A stretch of DNA of 21,185 bases, taken from positions 1 through 21,185 of the forward strand of contig CAZAQG010000044.1 of the NCBI GenBank assembly GCA_964487445.1, in the 5' to 3' direction. The DNA is from BMS3Abin12 sp964487445 (lineage in GTDB: Bacteria; Pseudomonadota; Gammaproteobacteria; 21-64-14). Below are positions 15,049-21,185 of the stretch, piece after piece. Under the pieces are notes generated by a model that had not been told where the DNA came from, ran no database searches, and saw only the letters and a list, made by a program, of their open reading frames with translations. A program made the translations under genes and the position numbers. Each line of letters opens with the position of its first letter. Within the stretch, counting starts at the first letter, position 1.

Positions 15049-15076
15049 TTTCCTCGCGCACCGTTCCCGGTATAAT
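15049..15076 (+). promoter_or_regulatory. Promoter of the rhodanese gene
   Basis: A perfect -10 box TATAAT (15071-15076), preceded by CCGG, lies 55 bp before the rhodanese ATG. The -35 box is poor (TTTCCT at 15049-15054, spacing 16). The rhodanese-trxC-secB-gpsA block can thus be transcribed separately from arsR. Confidence 0.5.
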
Positions 15077-15130
15077 GCGCGCCGCACCGTGGCCGACGGC
15101 CACCTCCCCGGCAGGGCCCGCTGAATCGTC

Positions 15131-15568
15131 ATGACCCGGATCCCTGAATTCGCAGTCCGGCACTGGCCGCTGTTTCTGGCCCTCGCGGCCGTGTTCGTGC
15201 TGCTCGTCGGCACCGAGATCCAACGCTGGCTGCGCGGGCTGAAAAAGGTCGGACCCGCGGAGGCGGTGCGACTGATCAACCGTCGCAACGCCATCATCCT
15301 CGACGTGCGCACCGAGGGGGAGTTCAAGGAAGGCCACATCCCCCAAGCGCGCCACCTCCCCCCCGCATTGCTCGATGAGCAGGTGCGCAAGCTGGAGAAA
15401 TACAAGGATCGCCCGGTCGTCGTCTACTGTCGCAGCGGCGCGCGGTCGGCGCGCGTGGGCGGCGTGCTGCGCAAGCATGGTTTTGCGGAGGTGTTCAACC
15501 TCGACGGCGGCCTGGGCGCATGGCAGAGCGCCGACCTCCCCGTTCACCGCGGCGCCGCCAAGAATTGA
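15131..15568 (+). CDS. Membrane-anchored rhodanese (YibN-like sulfurtransferase)
   Basis: A single-domain rhodanese of 145 residues with an N-terminal transmembrane helix (about 11-29, WPLFLALAAVFVLLVGTEI), as in E. coli YibN. The domain starts at KKVGPAEAVRLINRRNAIILDVR (about 38-60) and carries the active-site loop CRSGAR (100-105) with persulfide-forming Cys100, followed by GFAEVFNLDGGLGAW. Unlike E. coli YibN, whose loop is degenerate, this active site looks intact. The position at the head of a secB-gpsA block matches E. coli yibN-grxC-secB-gpsA. It likely carries sulfane sulfur at the inner membrane; the partner is unknown. Confidence 0.92.
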   Translation: MTRIPEFAVRHWPLFLALAAVFVLLVGTEIQRWLRGLKKVGPAEAVRLINRRNAIILDVRTEGEFKEGHIPQARHLPPALLDEQVRKLEKYKDRPVVVYCRSGARSARVGGVLRKHGFAEVFNLDGGLGAWQSADLPVHRGAAKN

Positions 15569-15681
15569 ACCGCACCCCCCTCTCGCGGCGATCGCCGGGG
15601 CGCACCACCTTGAATTTATTTCGCCTTGGTATCCCGGGTTGATTACACTACCCTCACCTCGCCCCGCCGAGGGGAGCGTAC

Positions 15682-15721
15682 GCCGAAAGGTCGGCTTGCG
15701 AACATAATCCCGATAATCCCG
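15682..15721. promoter_or_regulatory. Leader region of trxC: small hairpin and 9-bp tandem repeat
   Basis: The 190-bp spacer before trxC contains a hairpin GCCGA-AAGG-TCGGC (15682-15695) and an exact tandem repeat of ATAATCCCG (15704-15712, 15713-15721). It also has two CGTACG palindromes (in 15676-15684 and 15728-15736). These suggest a regulated leader or promoter, but I recognise no known riboswitch or factor site. Confidence 0.3.
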
Positions 15722-15758
15722 GCAAGGGGCGTACGGACCCCGACACGGAGCGCGCGAC

Positions 15759-16193
15759 ATGGAAAAGACCGTGCACGTGGTCTGCCCCCACTGCGATGCC
15801 GTAAATCGCGTGGGCGCGGACAAACCGGCGCTTGAGGCGCGTTGCGGCAAGTGTCACCGCGCCTTGTTCGAGGGTCGTCCGGCGGCCCTGTCGGAAGGGC
15901 GTTTCGAGCGCCATCTGCAACGCAGTGACCTCCCGCTGGTCGTGGACTTCTGGGCCGAATGGTGCGGACCGTGTAAGATGATGGCCCCGCTCTTCGAGGA
16001 GGCGGCCCGACGGCTGGAGCCGCGGGTGCGTTTCGCGAAAGTGGACACGGACCGCAATCAAGAGCTCGCGGCGCGCTTCGGGATCCGCGGTATCCCGACC
16101 CTGATCCTGTTCGAGGGCGGGCGCGAGGTCGACCGAGCCACCGGCGCGATGGACCTGACACATCTGCTTCAGTGGGTGGAGCGGTACCTCTAA
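15759..16193 (+). CDS. trxC: Thioredoxin 2 (zinc-containing)
   Basis: A 144-residue cytoplasmic disulfide reductase. The N-terminal extension holds two CxxC pairs (CPHC 9-12, CGKC 29-32) that bind zinc, the hallmark of TrxC. The thioredoxin domain follows with active site WCGPC (68-72), FAKVDTD and the cis-proline motif RGIPTLILF. The length matches E. coli TrxC (139 residues). In the E. coli version of this gene block the position is filled by glutaredoxin 3 (grxC). secB begins 26 bp downstream. Confidence 0.95.
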   Translation: MEKTVHVVCPHCDAVNRVGADKPALEARCGKCHRALFEGRPAALSEGRFERHLQRSDLPLVVDFWAEWCGPCKMMAPLFEEAARRLEPRVRFAKVDTDRNQELAARFGIRGIPTLILFEGGREVDRATGAMDLTHLLQWVERYL

Positions 16194-16219
16194 CCAATAC
16201 GGCCCCGGAAGACCCGACC

Positions 16220-16708
16220 ATGAGCGATGACTCCAAGCCACCGAGCAACGGCGGCGCCGGCCCGCAGCTCGCCCTGCACCGGATCTATCTCAAGGATGCC
16301 TCCTTCGAGACCCCCGCGGGTCCGCAAGGATTCACCGGAGATACCGCGCCGGAGATCAACATGCAGCTCGGCACCGGCGTCCAGACCCTCGACGAGAACA
16401 CCTACGAGGTGGTACTCAGCATCACTGTCACCGCGACCGCCGAGACCAAGACCGTGTTCCTCGTCGAGGTCCAGCAGGCGGGTCTGTTCGACATCCGAGG
16501 GTTCGCGGAGGCGGAGCTGGGCACGCTGCTCGGGAGCTACTGCCCGAACGTGCTCTACGCGTTCGCCCGCGAAGCGGTCGCCGACCTCGTCGCCAAGGGC
16601 GGCTTCCCGCAATTGCTGCTCGCGCCCGTGAACTTCGACGCCCTGTACGCGCAACACCTGCAGCAACAGACGCACGAGCAGACCACGCCGACCCCCACGG
16701 CACACTGA
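16220..16708 (+). CDS. secB: Protein-export chaperone SecB
   Basis: SecB is a tetrameric cytoplasmic chaperone that keeps preproteins unfolded and delivers them to SecA. The 162-residue protein has the family pattern: LALHRIYLKDASFETP (18-33), INMQLGTGVQTLDENTYEVVLSITV (about 46-70), FLVEVQQAGLF, and the C-terminal block CPNVLYAFAREAVADLVAKGGFPQLLLAPVNFDALY (about 112-147). The acidic/polar tail is shorter in acidic residues than in E. coli. I chose the ATG at 16220 over the in-frame ATG at 16172, which lies inside trxC, because GGAAG precedes it and the MSDDS start is typical. Confidence 0.97.
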   Translation: MSDDSKPPSNGGAGPQLALHRIYLKDASFETPAGPQGFTGDTAPEINMQLGTGVQTLDENTYEVVLSITVTATAETKTVFLVEVQQAGLFDIRGFAEAELGTLLGSYCPNVLYAFAREAVADLVAKGGFPQLLLAPVNFDALYAQHLQQQTHEQTTPTPTAH

Positions 16709-16748
16709 GGAGCGCCCCGCCCCGTATCCCCGCGGCGAGCGGACCGGA

Positions 16749-17768
16749 ATGGACACGAACCGCCGTAGCGCCGAGACCATCGCGGTTCTGGGCGCGGGCT
16801 CCTGGGGCACCGCGCTGGCGCTATCCCTGGCGCGGGGCGACGGACCGACCCGGCTGTGGGGGCGGGACGCCGCCCACATGGAGATCCTGCGCGGCACACG
16901 CCGCAACGAACGCTACCTCCCCGGCGCGGAACTGGCACCGCATGTGGCGCTCACCGCCGATCTCGGGGCCGCGGTGCACGACGCCGACCTGATCCTGCTC
17001 GCGGTCCCCAGCCACGCCTTCCGCGTCACACTGCAGGCGCTGTCCGCGGTGCTCGCGGCGCCGGTCCCGGTGACGTGGGCCACGAAAGGCCTGGAACCCG
17101 CCACCGGCCTCCTCCTCCACGAGGTCGCCGCGCAGGTGCTCGGTGCCGGGACCGCTACGGCCGTGGTCTCGGGCCCCACCTTCGCGCGCGAGATCGCGGC
17201 CGGCCTGCCCGCGGCCCTCACCGTCGCCGCCGCCTCCCCCGAGGTCGCACGGCGGGTCGCCGCGCGGCTGCATCATGGGGCCCTGCGCGCCTACACCGGC
17301 GATGACGTCGTCGGGGTGGAGTTGGGCGGCGCGGTGAAAAACGTCCTGGCGATCGCCGCCGGGATCGCCGACGGCCTGGGCTTCGGCGCCAACACGCGCG
17401 CGGCGCTGATCACCCGCGGGCTGGCGGAGATGGTCCGCCTGGGTACGGCGCTCGGCGCCCGGCGCGAGACCTTCATCGGCCTCGCCGGGCTGGGCGACCT
17501 GGTATTGACCTGCACCGACGATCAATCGCGCAACCGCCGCGCCGGGCTCGCCCTGGGCCGCGGCACGCCGCTCGAGGAGGCGTTGCGCGCTATCGGCCAA
17601 GCGGTGGAGGGCGTACCGACTGCGCAGCGATTGGTGGGGCGCGCACGCGACACCGGCATCGAGATGCCGATCACCGAGCAGGTCCACCGCGTACTGTTCG
17701 AGTCCCTGGATCCGGGACGGGCGGTGCAGACGCTGCTCGCGCGCGAGCCCAAGCCCGAGGATCGGTGA
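16749..17768 (+). CDS. gpsA: Glycerol-3-phosphate dehydrogenase [NAD(P)+]
   Basis: GpsA reduces dihydroxyacetone phosphate to sn-glycerol 3-phosphate, the backbone of phospholipids. The 339-residue protein has the dinucleotide-binding motif GAGSWGTA (15-22), the ATKGLE motif (about 109-114), SGPTFAREI, the catalytic lysine Lys197 in ELGGAVKNVLAIAAGI, and GLGDLVLTC. The length is complete. It follows secB after 40 bp, as in E. coli. The cysE gene that follows gpsA in E. coli is absent; trmL comes next on the opposite strand. Confidence 0.97.
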   Translation: MDTNRRSAETIAVLGAGSWGTALALSLARGDGPTRLWGRDAAHMEILRGTRRNERYLPGAELAPHVALTADLGAAVHDADLILLAVPSHAFRVTLQALSAVLAAPVPVTWATKGLEPATGLLLHEVAAQVLGAGTATAVVSGPTFAREIAAGLPAALTVAAASPEVARRVAARLHHGALRAYTGDDVVGVELGGAVKNVLAIAAGIADGLGFGANTRAALITRGLAEMVRLGTALGARRETFIGLAGLGDLVLTCTDDQSRNRRAGLALGRGTPLEEALRAIGQAVEGVPTAQRLVGRARDTGIEMPITEQVHRVLFESLDPGRAVQTLLAREPKPEDR

Positions 17769-17778
17769 CGCGGCGCCG

Positions 17779-17790
17779 GCGACCGGTCGC
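17779..17790. repeat. 12-bp perfect palindrome between convergent genes
   Basis: GCGACCGGTCGC lies exactly in the 23-bp gap between the gpsA and trmL stops. It has no T-tract. It may be a weak bidirectional hairpin or chance in GC-rich DNA. Confidence 0.3.
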
Positions 17791-17791
17791 G

Positions 17792-18274
17792 CTACGCGCG
17801 CGGTTCCACCCCCGAGGCACCGGCGAAGGCCGCCTGGCGCCACGCCTCGTAGAGCACCACCGCCACGGCGTTGGACAGGTTGAGACTCCGGCTGCCCGGG
17901 ACCATCGGCACGCGCAGGATGCGCGCCGCCGGAAACGAGTCCAGCAATGCCACCGGCAGGCCGCAGGTCTCGGGGCCGAACAGCAGCGCGTCGCCGGCGC
18001 GGTATTCCACGCCGGTGTGGGCACGGTGCCCGCGCGTGGAAACGGCGAAGACCCGCTCCGGGTCGACACCCGCCAGGAAGTCGTCCAGGTCCGGATGCTC
18101 CCGCACGCTGGCCCAATCCCGGTAGTCGAGCCCGGCACGGCGCACGCGCCGTTCCGAGAGTTCGAATCCCAGGGGCCGAATCAGATGCAGGTGCGCGCCG
18201 GTATTGGCGCACAAACGCATCACGTTGCCGGTATTGGGCGGGATACGCGGCTGATACAGCACGATGTGGAACAC
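17792..18274 (-). CDS. trmL: tRNA (cytidine(34)-2'-O)-methyltransferase TrmL
   Basis: TrmL methylates the wobble ribose of certain leucine tRNAs using S-adenosylmethionine; it is a SPOUT-class knotted methyltransferase. The 160-residue protein contains IVLYQPRIPPNTGNVMRLCA (4-23), RRAGLDYRDW, the SAM-binding loop LLFGPETCGLP and the knot motif SRSLNLSNAVAVVLYEAWRQ, close to the E. coli protein throughout. The start is GTG at 18274 after GGAGGG, since no ATG lies near the conserved beginning. It converges on gpsA and is divergent from the dihydroorotate dehydrogenase gene. Confidence 0.95.
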   Translation of the reverse strand: MFHIVLYQPRIPPNTGNVMRLCANTGAHLHLIRPLGFELSERRVRRAGLDYRDWASVREHPDLDDFLAGVDPERVFAVSTRGHRAHTGVEYRAGDALLFGPETCGLPVALLDSFPAARILRVPMVPGSRSLNLSNAVAVVLYEAWRQAAFAGASGVEPRA

Positions 18275-18367
18275 AGGACCCTCCGTGCGGACTGCACGCC
18301 GAACGCCTGGACGCGGGGGGCGGGGACGGGGACAATACCGGGCACCTCGTCTGCGCACGGAACCCCC

Positions 18368-19339
18368 ATGGCGCCCACCCCGTCGGACACCCCCGAGCCG
18401 AACCCGCTGTCGCTTCGTTTCTGCGGCCTGGAGTTCGCCACGCCGCTGGTCCTGCTCTCCGGGTGCGTCGGCTTCGGCGAGGAGTATACCCGGGTGGAGG
18501 GCTTCTCCCACCGGGACGTCGGCGCGGTGTGTCTCAAAGGTACGACGGGAGAGGCTCGCGCCGGCAACCCGCCGCACCGGGTGTACGAGACCCCCATGGG
18601 GATGCTCAATGCGATCGGACTGCAGAACCCCGGGGTGGACCATGTGGTCCGGGAGATCCTGCCGCACCTGGACCGCACGGCCACCCGGTACATCGCGAAT
18701 GTCTCGGGCTCGACGGTAGAAGAATACGCCCGTGTCACGGCACGCTTCGACGATTCTCCCATCGATGCCATCGAGATCAACATCTCCTGTCCCAACGTCA
18801 AGGAGGGCGGCGTGGCCTTCGGGAACGACCCGGACATGTCCGCCCGGGTCGTCGAGGCGTGCCGCGCCGTCACCTCCAAGCCACTGATTACAAAACTTTC
18901 TCCGAACCAAACCGATATCGCCGGGAACGCGCGCCGATGCATCGAGGCGGGCACGGACGCGTTCGCGGTGATCAACACGCTGATGGGAATGGCGATCGAC
19001 GTCGAGCGCCGGACCCCGGTTCTCGGCAACCGCCAGGGTGGGCTGTCGGGTCCCGCCATCAAGCCGATCGCCCTGCTCAAGGTCCATCAGGTCTATCAGG
19101 TCTGTCAAAAACACGATATCCCCATCATCGGCCAGGGCGGCATCACCGGCGCCACGGACGCCCTGGAATTCCTGATCGCGGGGGCGAGCGCCGTCGGGAT
19201 CGGGACCGCGCTGTTCTACGATCCCCTCGTCTGCCCGCGAATCAACGCCGGAATCACCGACTATCTGCGCCGGCACGGCCTGCCCAACGTACTGGCCCTG
19301 CGCGGCACGCTCTCGACCGAGGGCGCTTCCACCCGATAG
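18368..19339 (+). CDS. pyrD: Dihydroorotate dehydrogenase, class 1B catalytic subunit
   Basis: The enzyme oxidises dihydroorotate to orotate in pyrimidine synthesis, using FMN. The 323-residue sequence is of the class 1B type (PyrDB of Lactococcus): SGCVGFGEEY (31-40), the FMN-site Lys57, GNPPHRVYETPMGMLNAIGLQNPG (66-89), the active-site Cys141 in EINISCPNVKEGG, TKLSPN (175-180) and GGLSGPAIKPIAL (224-236). Class 1B enzymes normally need the PyrK iron-sulfur/FAD subunit, which is not in the window. I chose the ATG at 18368; the ribosome site is weak (GGA). The stop TAG (19337-19339) coincides with the conserved TAG of a REP-like element. Confidence 0.94.
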   Translation: MAPTPSDTPEPNPLSLRFCGLEFATPLVLLSGCVGFGEEYTRVEGFSHRDVGAVCLKGTTGEARAGNPPHRVYETPMGMLNAIGLQNPGVDHVVREILPHLDRTATRYIANVSGSTVEEYARVTARFDDSPIDAIEINISCPNVKEGGVAFGNDPDMSARVVEACRAVTSKPLITKLSPNQTDIAGNARRCIEAGTDAFAVINTLMGMAIDVERRTPVLGNRQGGLSGPAIKPIALLKVHQVYQVCQKHDIPIIGQGGITGATDALEFLIAGASAVGIGTALFYDPLVCPRINAGITDYLRRHGLPNVLALRGTLSTEGASTR

Positions 19340-19367
19340 GCCCGGGCTTGCCCGGCCGACGTCGCGG
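19333..19367 (+). repeat. REP-like element overlapping the pyrD stop codon
   Basis: It starts CCGATAGGCCCGGG and ends CCCGGCCGACGTCGCGG, matching the family seen at 11777-11811 and 19450-19484. Its GATAGG corresponds to the GGTAGG head of other copies, and the TAG within it is the stop codon of the upstream gene. Confidence 0.7.
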
Positions 19368-19393
19368 ACCCGTGGGAATCGCGGCGGGGCCCC

Positions 19394-19430
19394 ACAACGT
19401 TGTCGGCGGGCCAAGGCCCGCCCTACCGAG
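19394..19430 (-). repeat. REP-like element, minus orientation
   Basis: Read on the minus strand it starts TCGGTAGGGCGGGCC and ends GCCGACAACGTTGT. Its central palindrome is GGCGGGCC-AA-GGCCCGCC. It resembles the plus copy at 11717-11750 most closely (same GCCGACAACGT tail). Confidence 0.8.
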
Positions 19431-19449
19431 ATTCGCGCATCTCTATACC

Positions 19450-19484
19450 CCGGTAGGGCCGGGATCGCCCGGCCGACGTCGTTG
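19450..19484 (+). repeat. REP-like element, plus orientation
   Basis: It starts CCGGTAGGGCCGGG and ends CCCGGCCGACGTCGTTG. It is identical at 33 of 35 positions to the reverse complement of 11777-11811. Confidence 0.85.
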
Positions 19485-19539
19485 AAATCCATGACGATAT
19501 TGTGATGAGCCGCGGCCATTCCTTCGACTCGGGTGGGTT

Positions 19540-19594
19540 CTTGTTCCTAATTCGCGTCCCACTCGGGCACGGAAATTGCTTGTTCCAATTCGCA
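19540..19594 (+). repeat. Direct repeat upstream of the mshI-like gene
   Basis: CTTGTTCCTAATTCGC (from 19540) and CTTGTTCCAATTCGC (from 19579) are 39 bp apart, and each is preceded by ACTCGGG. The pair lies 75-125 bp upstream of the start codon, a normal place for activator sites. Confidence 0.5.
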
Positions 19595-19652
19595 GATTTC
19601 GTGACAGGGCCCCCGGTCCGGGCTCGGCGCAGCGCCATCCCAGGACCGCGAC

Positions 19653-19669
19653 GGGAGGGACGAGCTCTG
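19653..19669 (+). promoter_or_regulatory. Ribosome site supporting a CTG start
   Basis: GGGAGGGA (19653-19660) lies 6 nt before CTG (19667-19669), in frame with the PilM-like protein and directly before LFTLLKKQ. No ATG, GTG or TTG in that frame has a comparable site near the expected N-terminus. Confidence 0.5.
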
Positions 19670-20596
19670 TTTACACTACTTAAAAAACAACCGGTTGTGG
19701 TCGGCCAAGTGGGAATCGACGTGCGCCCCGAGGGGGTTGCGCTGGCCCGGGTGGAGCGGTCGCGGACGGGCCGGGCGCGTCTGATTCTTGCCGAATGGAG
19801 GCCCACGGAGGATGGGACACAGGCCCGGGACGCGATTTTTCAGGCGGAAAAGGCCCATGCCCTGCGCGGGGCCGATGCGATCGGTGTCATGGATCCATCG
19901 TCCTACAGCCTGCTGCTCGTCGAGGCGCCGGATGTGGAGCCCGCCGAACTGCGTGCCGCCTTGCGTTGGCGCATCAAGGACCTGATCGACTTTCATATCG
20001 ACGACACGGTGATCGACGTATTCGACCTGCCCGGCGACACGCCCCGCGGACGGGCGCGGATGATGTACGTGGTGGCGGCACGCGCCGCCGCAGTCCGCGC
20101 CCAAGTGAACACCGTGGAGGAATCGCACCTGCACCTCTCGGCCATCGACATCCCGGAACTGGCGCTGCGTAACATAGCCGCCCTGCTCCCGGAGGACATC
20201 GGCGGCGTGGCCCTGCTGCACCTGTGCGAGGGTCACGGCCTGATCGTCATCACCCACCAGTCCAGCCTGTACTTGGCGCGCGCCATCGAATTCGACCCGA
20301 GCCCCGGAGATGGCGGCAAACGCGCCATGGAGACGCTCACGCTGGAGATTCAGCGCTCGCTCGACTACTACGAAAGCCATTTCGGTCAGCCGCCGGTCCA
20401 GGGGGTGGTGCTCTCGCAGGGGGCGGAACGCGATGCGGGGCTCGAGGAGCACCTGCGCCGGGACCTGCCGGTGACGGTCAAGGCGCTCGAACTCGGGGAC
20501 GTGCTCGAGTGCGCCGTTCCACCGTCCGCCGCAGTCATCGCACGCTGCCTGCCGGCCATCGGGGCGGCCCTGCGCCAAGAGCGAGCCGCGCTATGA
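19667..20596 (+). CDS. MSHA biogenesis protein MshI-like (PilM/actin-like ATPase fold)
   Basis: This 309-residue cytoplasmic protein resembles MshI, the PilM-like actin-fold component that links the cytoplasmic and membrane parts of MSHA/type IV pilus machines. VVVGQVGIDVRPEGVALARV (about 10-29) corresponds to the first phosphate-binding hairpin of the fold. EPAELRAALRWRIKDLIDF, ALLHLCEGHGLIVIT and LEIQRSLDYYESHFGQPPV are typical of MshI/PilM. The usual start LFxLxKK is preceded only by CTG (19667) with a good ribosome site; an ATG at 19502 would add 55 residues of intergenic-like sequence. The stop overlaps the next start (ATGA), so it heads an operon with the PilN-like gene. Confidence 0.8.
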   Translation: MFTLLKKQPVVVGQVGIDVRPEGVALARVERSRTGRARLILAEWRPTEDGTQARDAIFQAEKAHALRGADAIGVMDPSSYSLLLVEAPDVEPAELRAALRWRIKDLIDFHIDDTVIDVFDLPGDTPRGRARMMYVVAARAAAVRAQVNTVEESHLHLSAIDIPELALRNIAALLPEDIGGVALLHLCEGHGLIVITHQSSLYLARAIEFDPSPGDGGKRAMETLTLEIQRSLDYYESHFGQPPVQGVVLSQGAERDAGLEEHLRRDLPVTVKALELGDVLECAVPPSAAVIARCLPAIGAALRQERAAL

Positions 20597-21185
20597 CCTA
20601 CCAGCAGATCAACCTCTACCAGCCGATCTTCCGAAAGGAACGCAAGATCTTCTCATCGCTCACGATGCTGCAGGTGTGCGCGATCGTCCTCGTCGGCCTG
20701 CTGGCGATCTACGCCTACAGCCGCGCCCAGGTCGCCTCCCTGGCCGGCGAGGTCGGCCGGCTGCAGGTGATGGAGCAACAGAAAGGCCACCACCTGGAGG
20801 CGCTCGGCCGCGAGTTCCCCCACCCGGTAAAGTCACGCCGCCTGGAGGCCGAGGTGCGGCGCCTGAGCAAGGAGGTGCGCACTAAGCGCGCGGTACTGAC
20901 CTTGCTCTCGAGCCGGCGGTTTGGAAACACCACCGGTTTCTCCGCCCACCTGGCCGGCCTGGCGCGCCGCGACCCGCGCGGCGTGTGGCTCACCGGTATC
21001 GACATCGATCAGGGCGGAACTCATTTAGAGCTGACCGGAAGCGCGCTGCGCCCGGCGCTGGTCCCGCGGCTGCTTGCGCGCCTCGCCGGTGAACCGGCGT
21101 TCCACGGGCGCTCGTTCGATGTGTTCCGCATGTCACGGCCCCGCGGCAACCCGGGCTGGATCGACTTCACGGTCCGAACCGTCGA
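20593..21185 (+). CDS. PilN-like MSHA biogenesis protein (partial, runs off right edge)
   Basis: An inner-membrane assembly protein of the PilN/MshI2 type, starting MTYQQINLYQPIFRKERK, the typical 'INLY.P.FR' N-terminus that binds the PilM partner. A single transmembrane helix follows (about 27-45, LQVCAIVLVGLLAIYAYS), then a periplasmic coiled coil (about 46-105) and a PilN-type alpha/beta domain (GVWLTGIDIDQGGTHLELTGSA, about 136-157). 197 codons are visible without a stop. The 4-nt overlap with the preceding gene indicates coupled translation, as expected for proteins that form a complex. Further msh genes probably follow beyond the edge. Confidence 0.85.
   Translation, partial: MTYQQINLYQPIFRKERKIFSSLTMLQVCAIVLVGLLAIYAYSRAQVASLAGEVGRLQVMEQQKGHHLEALGREFPHPVKSRRLEAEVRRLSKEVRTKRAVLTLLSSRRFGNTTGFSAHLAGLARRDPRGVWLTGIDIDQGGTHLELTGSALRPALVPRLLARLAGEPAFHGRSFDVFRMSRPRGNPGWIDFTVRTV

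Larger units (their letters stand above)
19340..19666. other. Intergenic region B before the MSHA operon
   Basis: This 327-bp stretch carries no credible gene. The first half (to 19484) holds three REP-like palindromes in alternating orientation (plus, minus, plus). The second half (19500-19666) has lower GC and presumably holds the msh operon promoter. It contains an imperfect direct repeat with cores CTTGTTCCTAATTCGC (19540) and CTTGTTCCAATTCGC (19579). No confident sigma70 boxes were found. Confidence 0.6.

Noticed and set aside
16821..18335. 504-codon minus-strand frame
   Set aside because: It is antisense to gpsA and out of frame with trmL; no conserved features.
17792..19519. 575-codon minus-strand frame containing TrmL
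   Set aside because: Only the last 160 codons (from 18274) encode TrmL; the upstream part is antisense to the dihydroorotate dehydrogenase gene.

Overview
This is a GC-rich (roughly two-thirds G+C) chromosomal window with dense, mostly housekeeping gene content. Its gene orders are typical of gammaproteobacteria: dapF-DUF484-xerC, hslV-hslU-DUF971-ubiE-ubiB, envC next to an S41 protease, and a yibN-(redoxin)-secB-gpsA-trmL block. The high GC, the persulfide-sensor-like ArsR regulator beside a rhodanese, and the class 1B dihydroorotate dehydrogenase would fit a Chromatiales, Ectothiorhodospiraceae or Acidiferrobacter-like sulfur-oxidising lineage. That placement is inference; no rRNA or marker gene settles it.

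Layout: (1) 1-3401 is an accessory locus of four uncharacterised genes in two divergent transcription units. The minus-strand unit encodes an outer-membrane beta-barrel followed by a small secreted protein that is cut by the window edge. The plus-strand unit encodes a DUF6502 protein overlapping a secreted DUF5666 protein. The 140-bp spacer between them carries two near-identical palindromic operators and two back-to-back sigma70-type promoters. The two outermost proteins, although divergently transcribed, share the same pentapeptide repeat, P-E-[I/V/M]-x-[R/K/H]. I consider this the best candidate for an undescribed system. (2) 3525-5951: dapF, DUF484 and xerC. A perfect hairpin contains the dapF start codon. 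(3) 6041-10988: hslV, hslU, DUF971, ubiE and ubiB, probably one transcription unit. The ubiJ gene often found between ubiE and ubiB is absent. (4) 11052-14612, minus strand: a DJ-1/PfpI protein, an S41 C-terminal processing protease and the amidase activator EnvC. (5) 14712-17768, plus strand: a dithiol ArsR regulator, membrane-anchored rhodanese, thioredoxin 2, secB and gpsA, converging on trmL (minus). (6) 18368-19339: class 1B dihydroorotate dehydrogenase. (7) 19667 to the right edge: the start of an MSHA-type pilus operon (MshI/PilM-like, then PilN-like).

Two intergenic regions (11604-11893 and 19340-19500) hold the same family of short REP-like palindromes in both orientations. One copy appears to supply the stop codon of the dihydroorotate dehydrogenase gene. 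I saw no tRNA, rRNA, CRISPR array, insertion sequence or phage gene.
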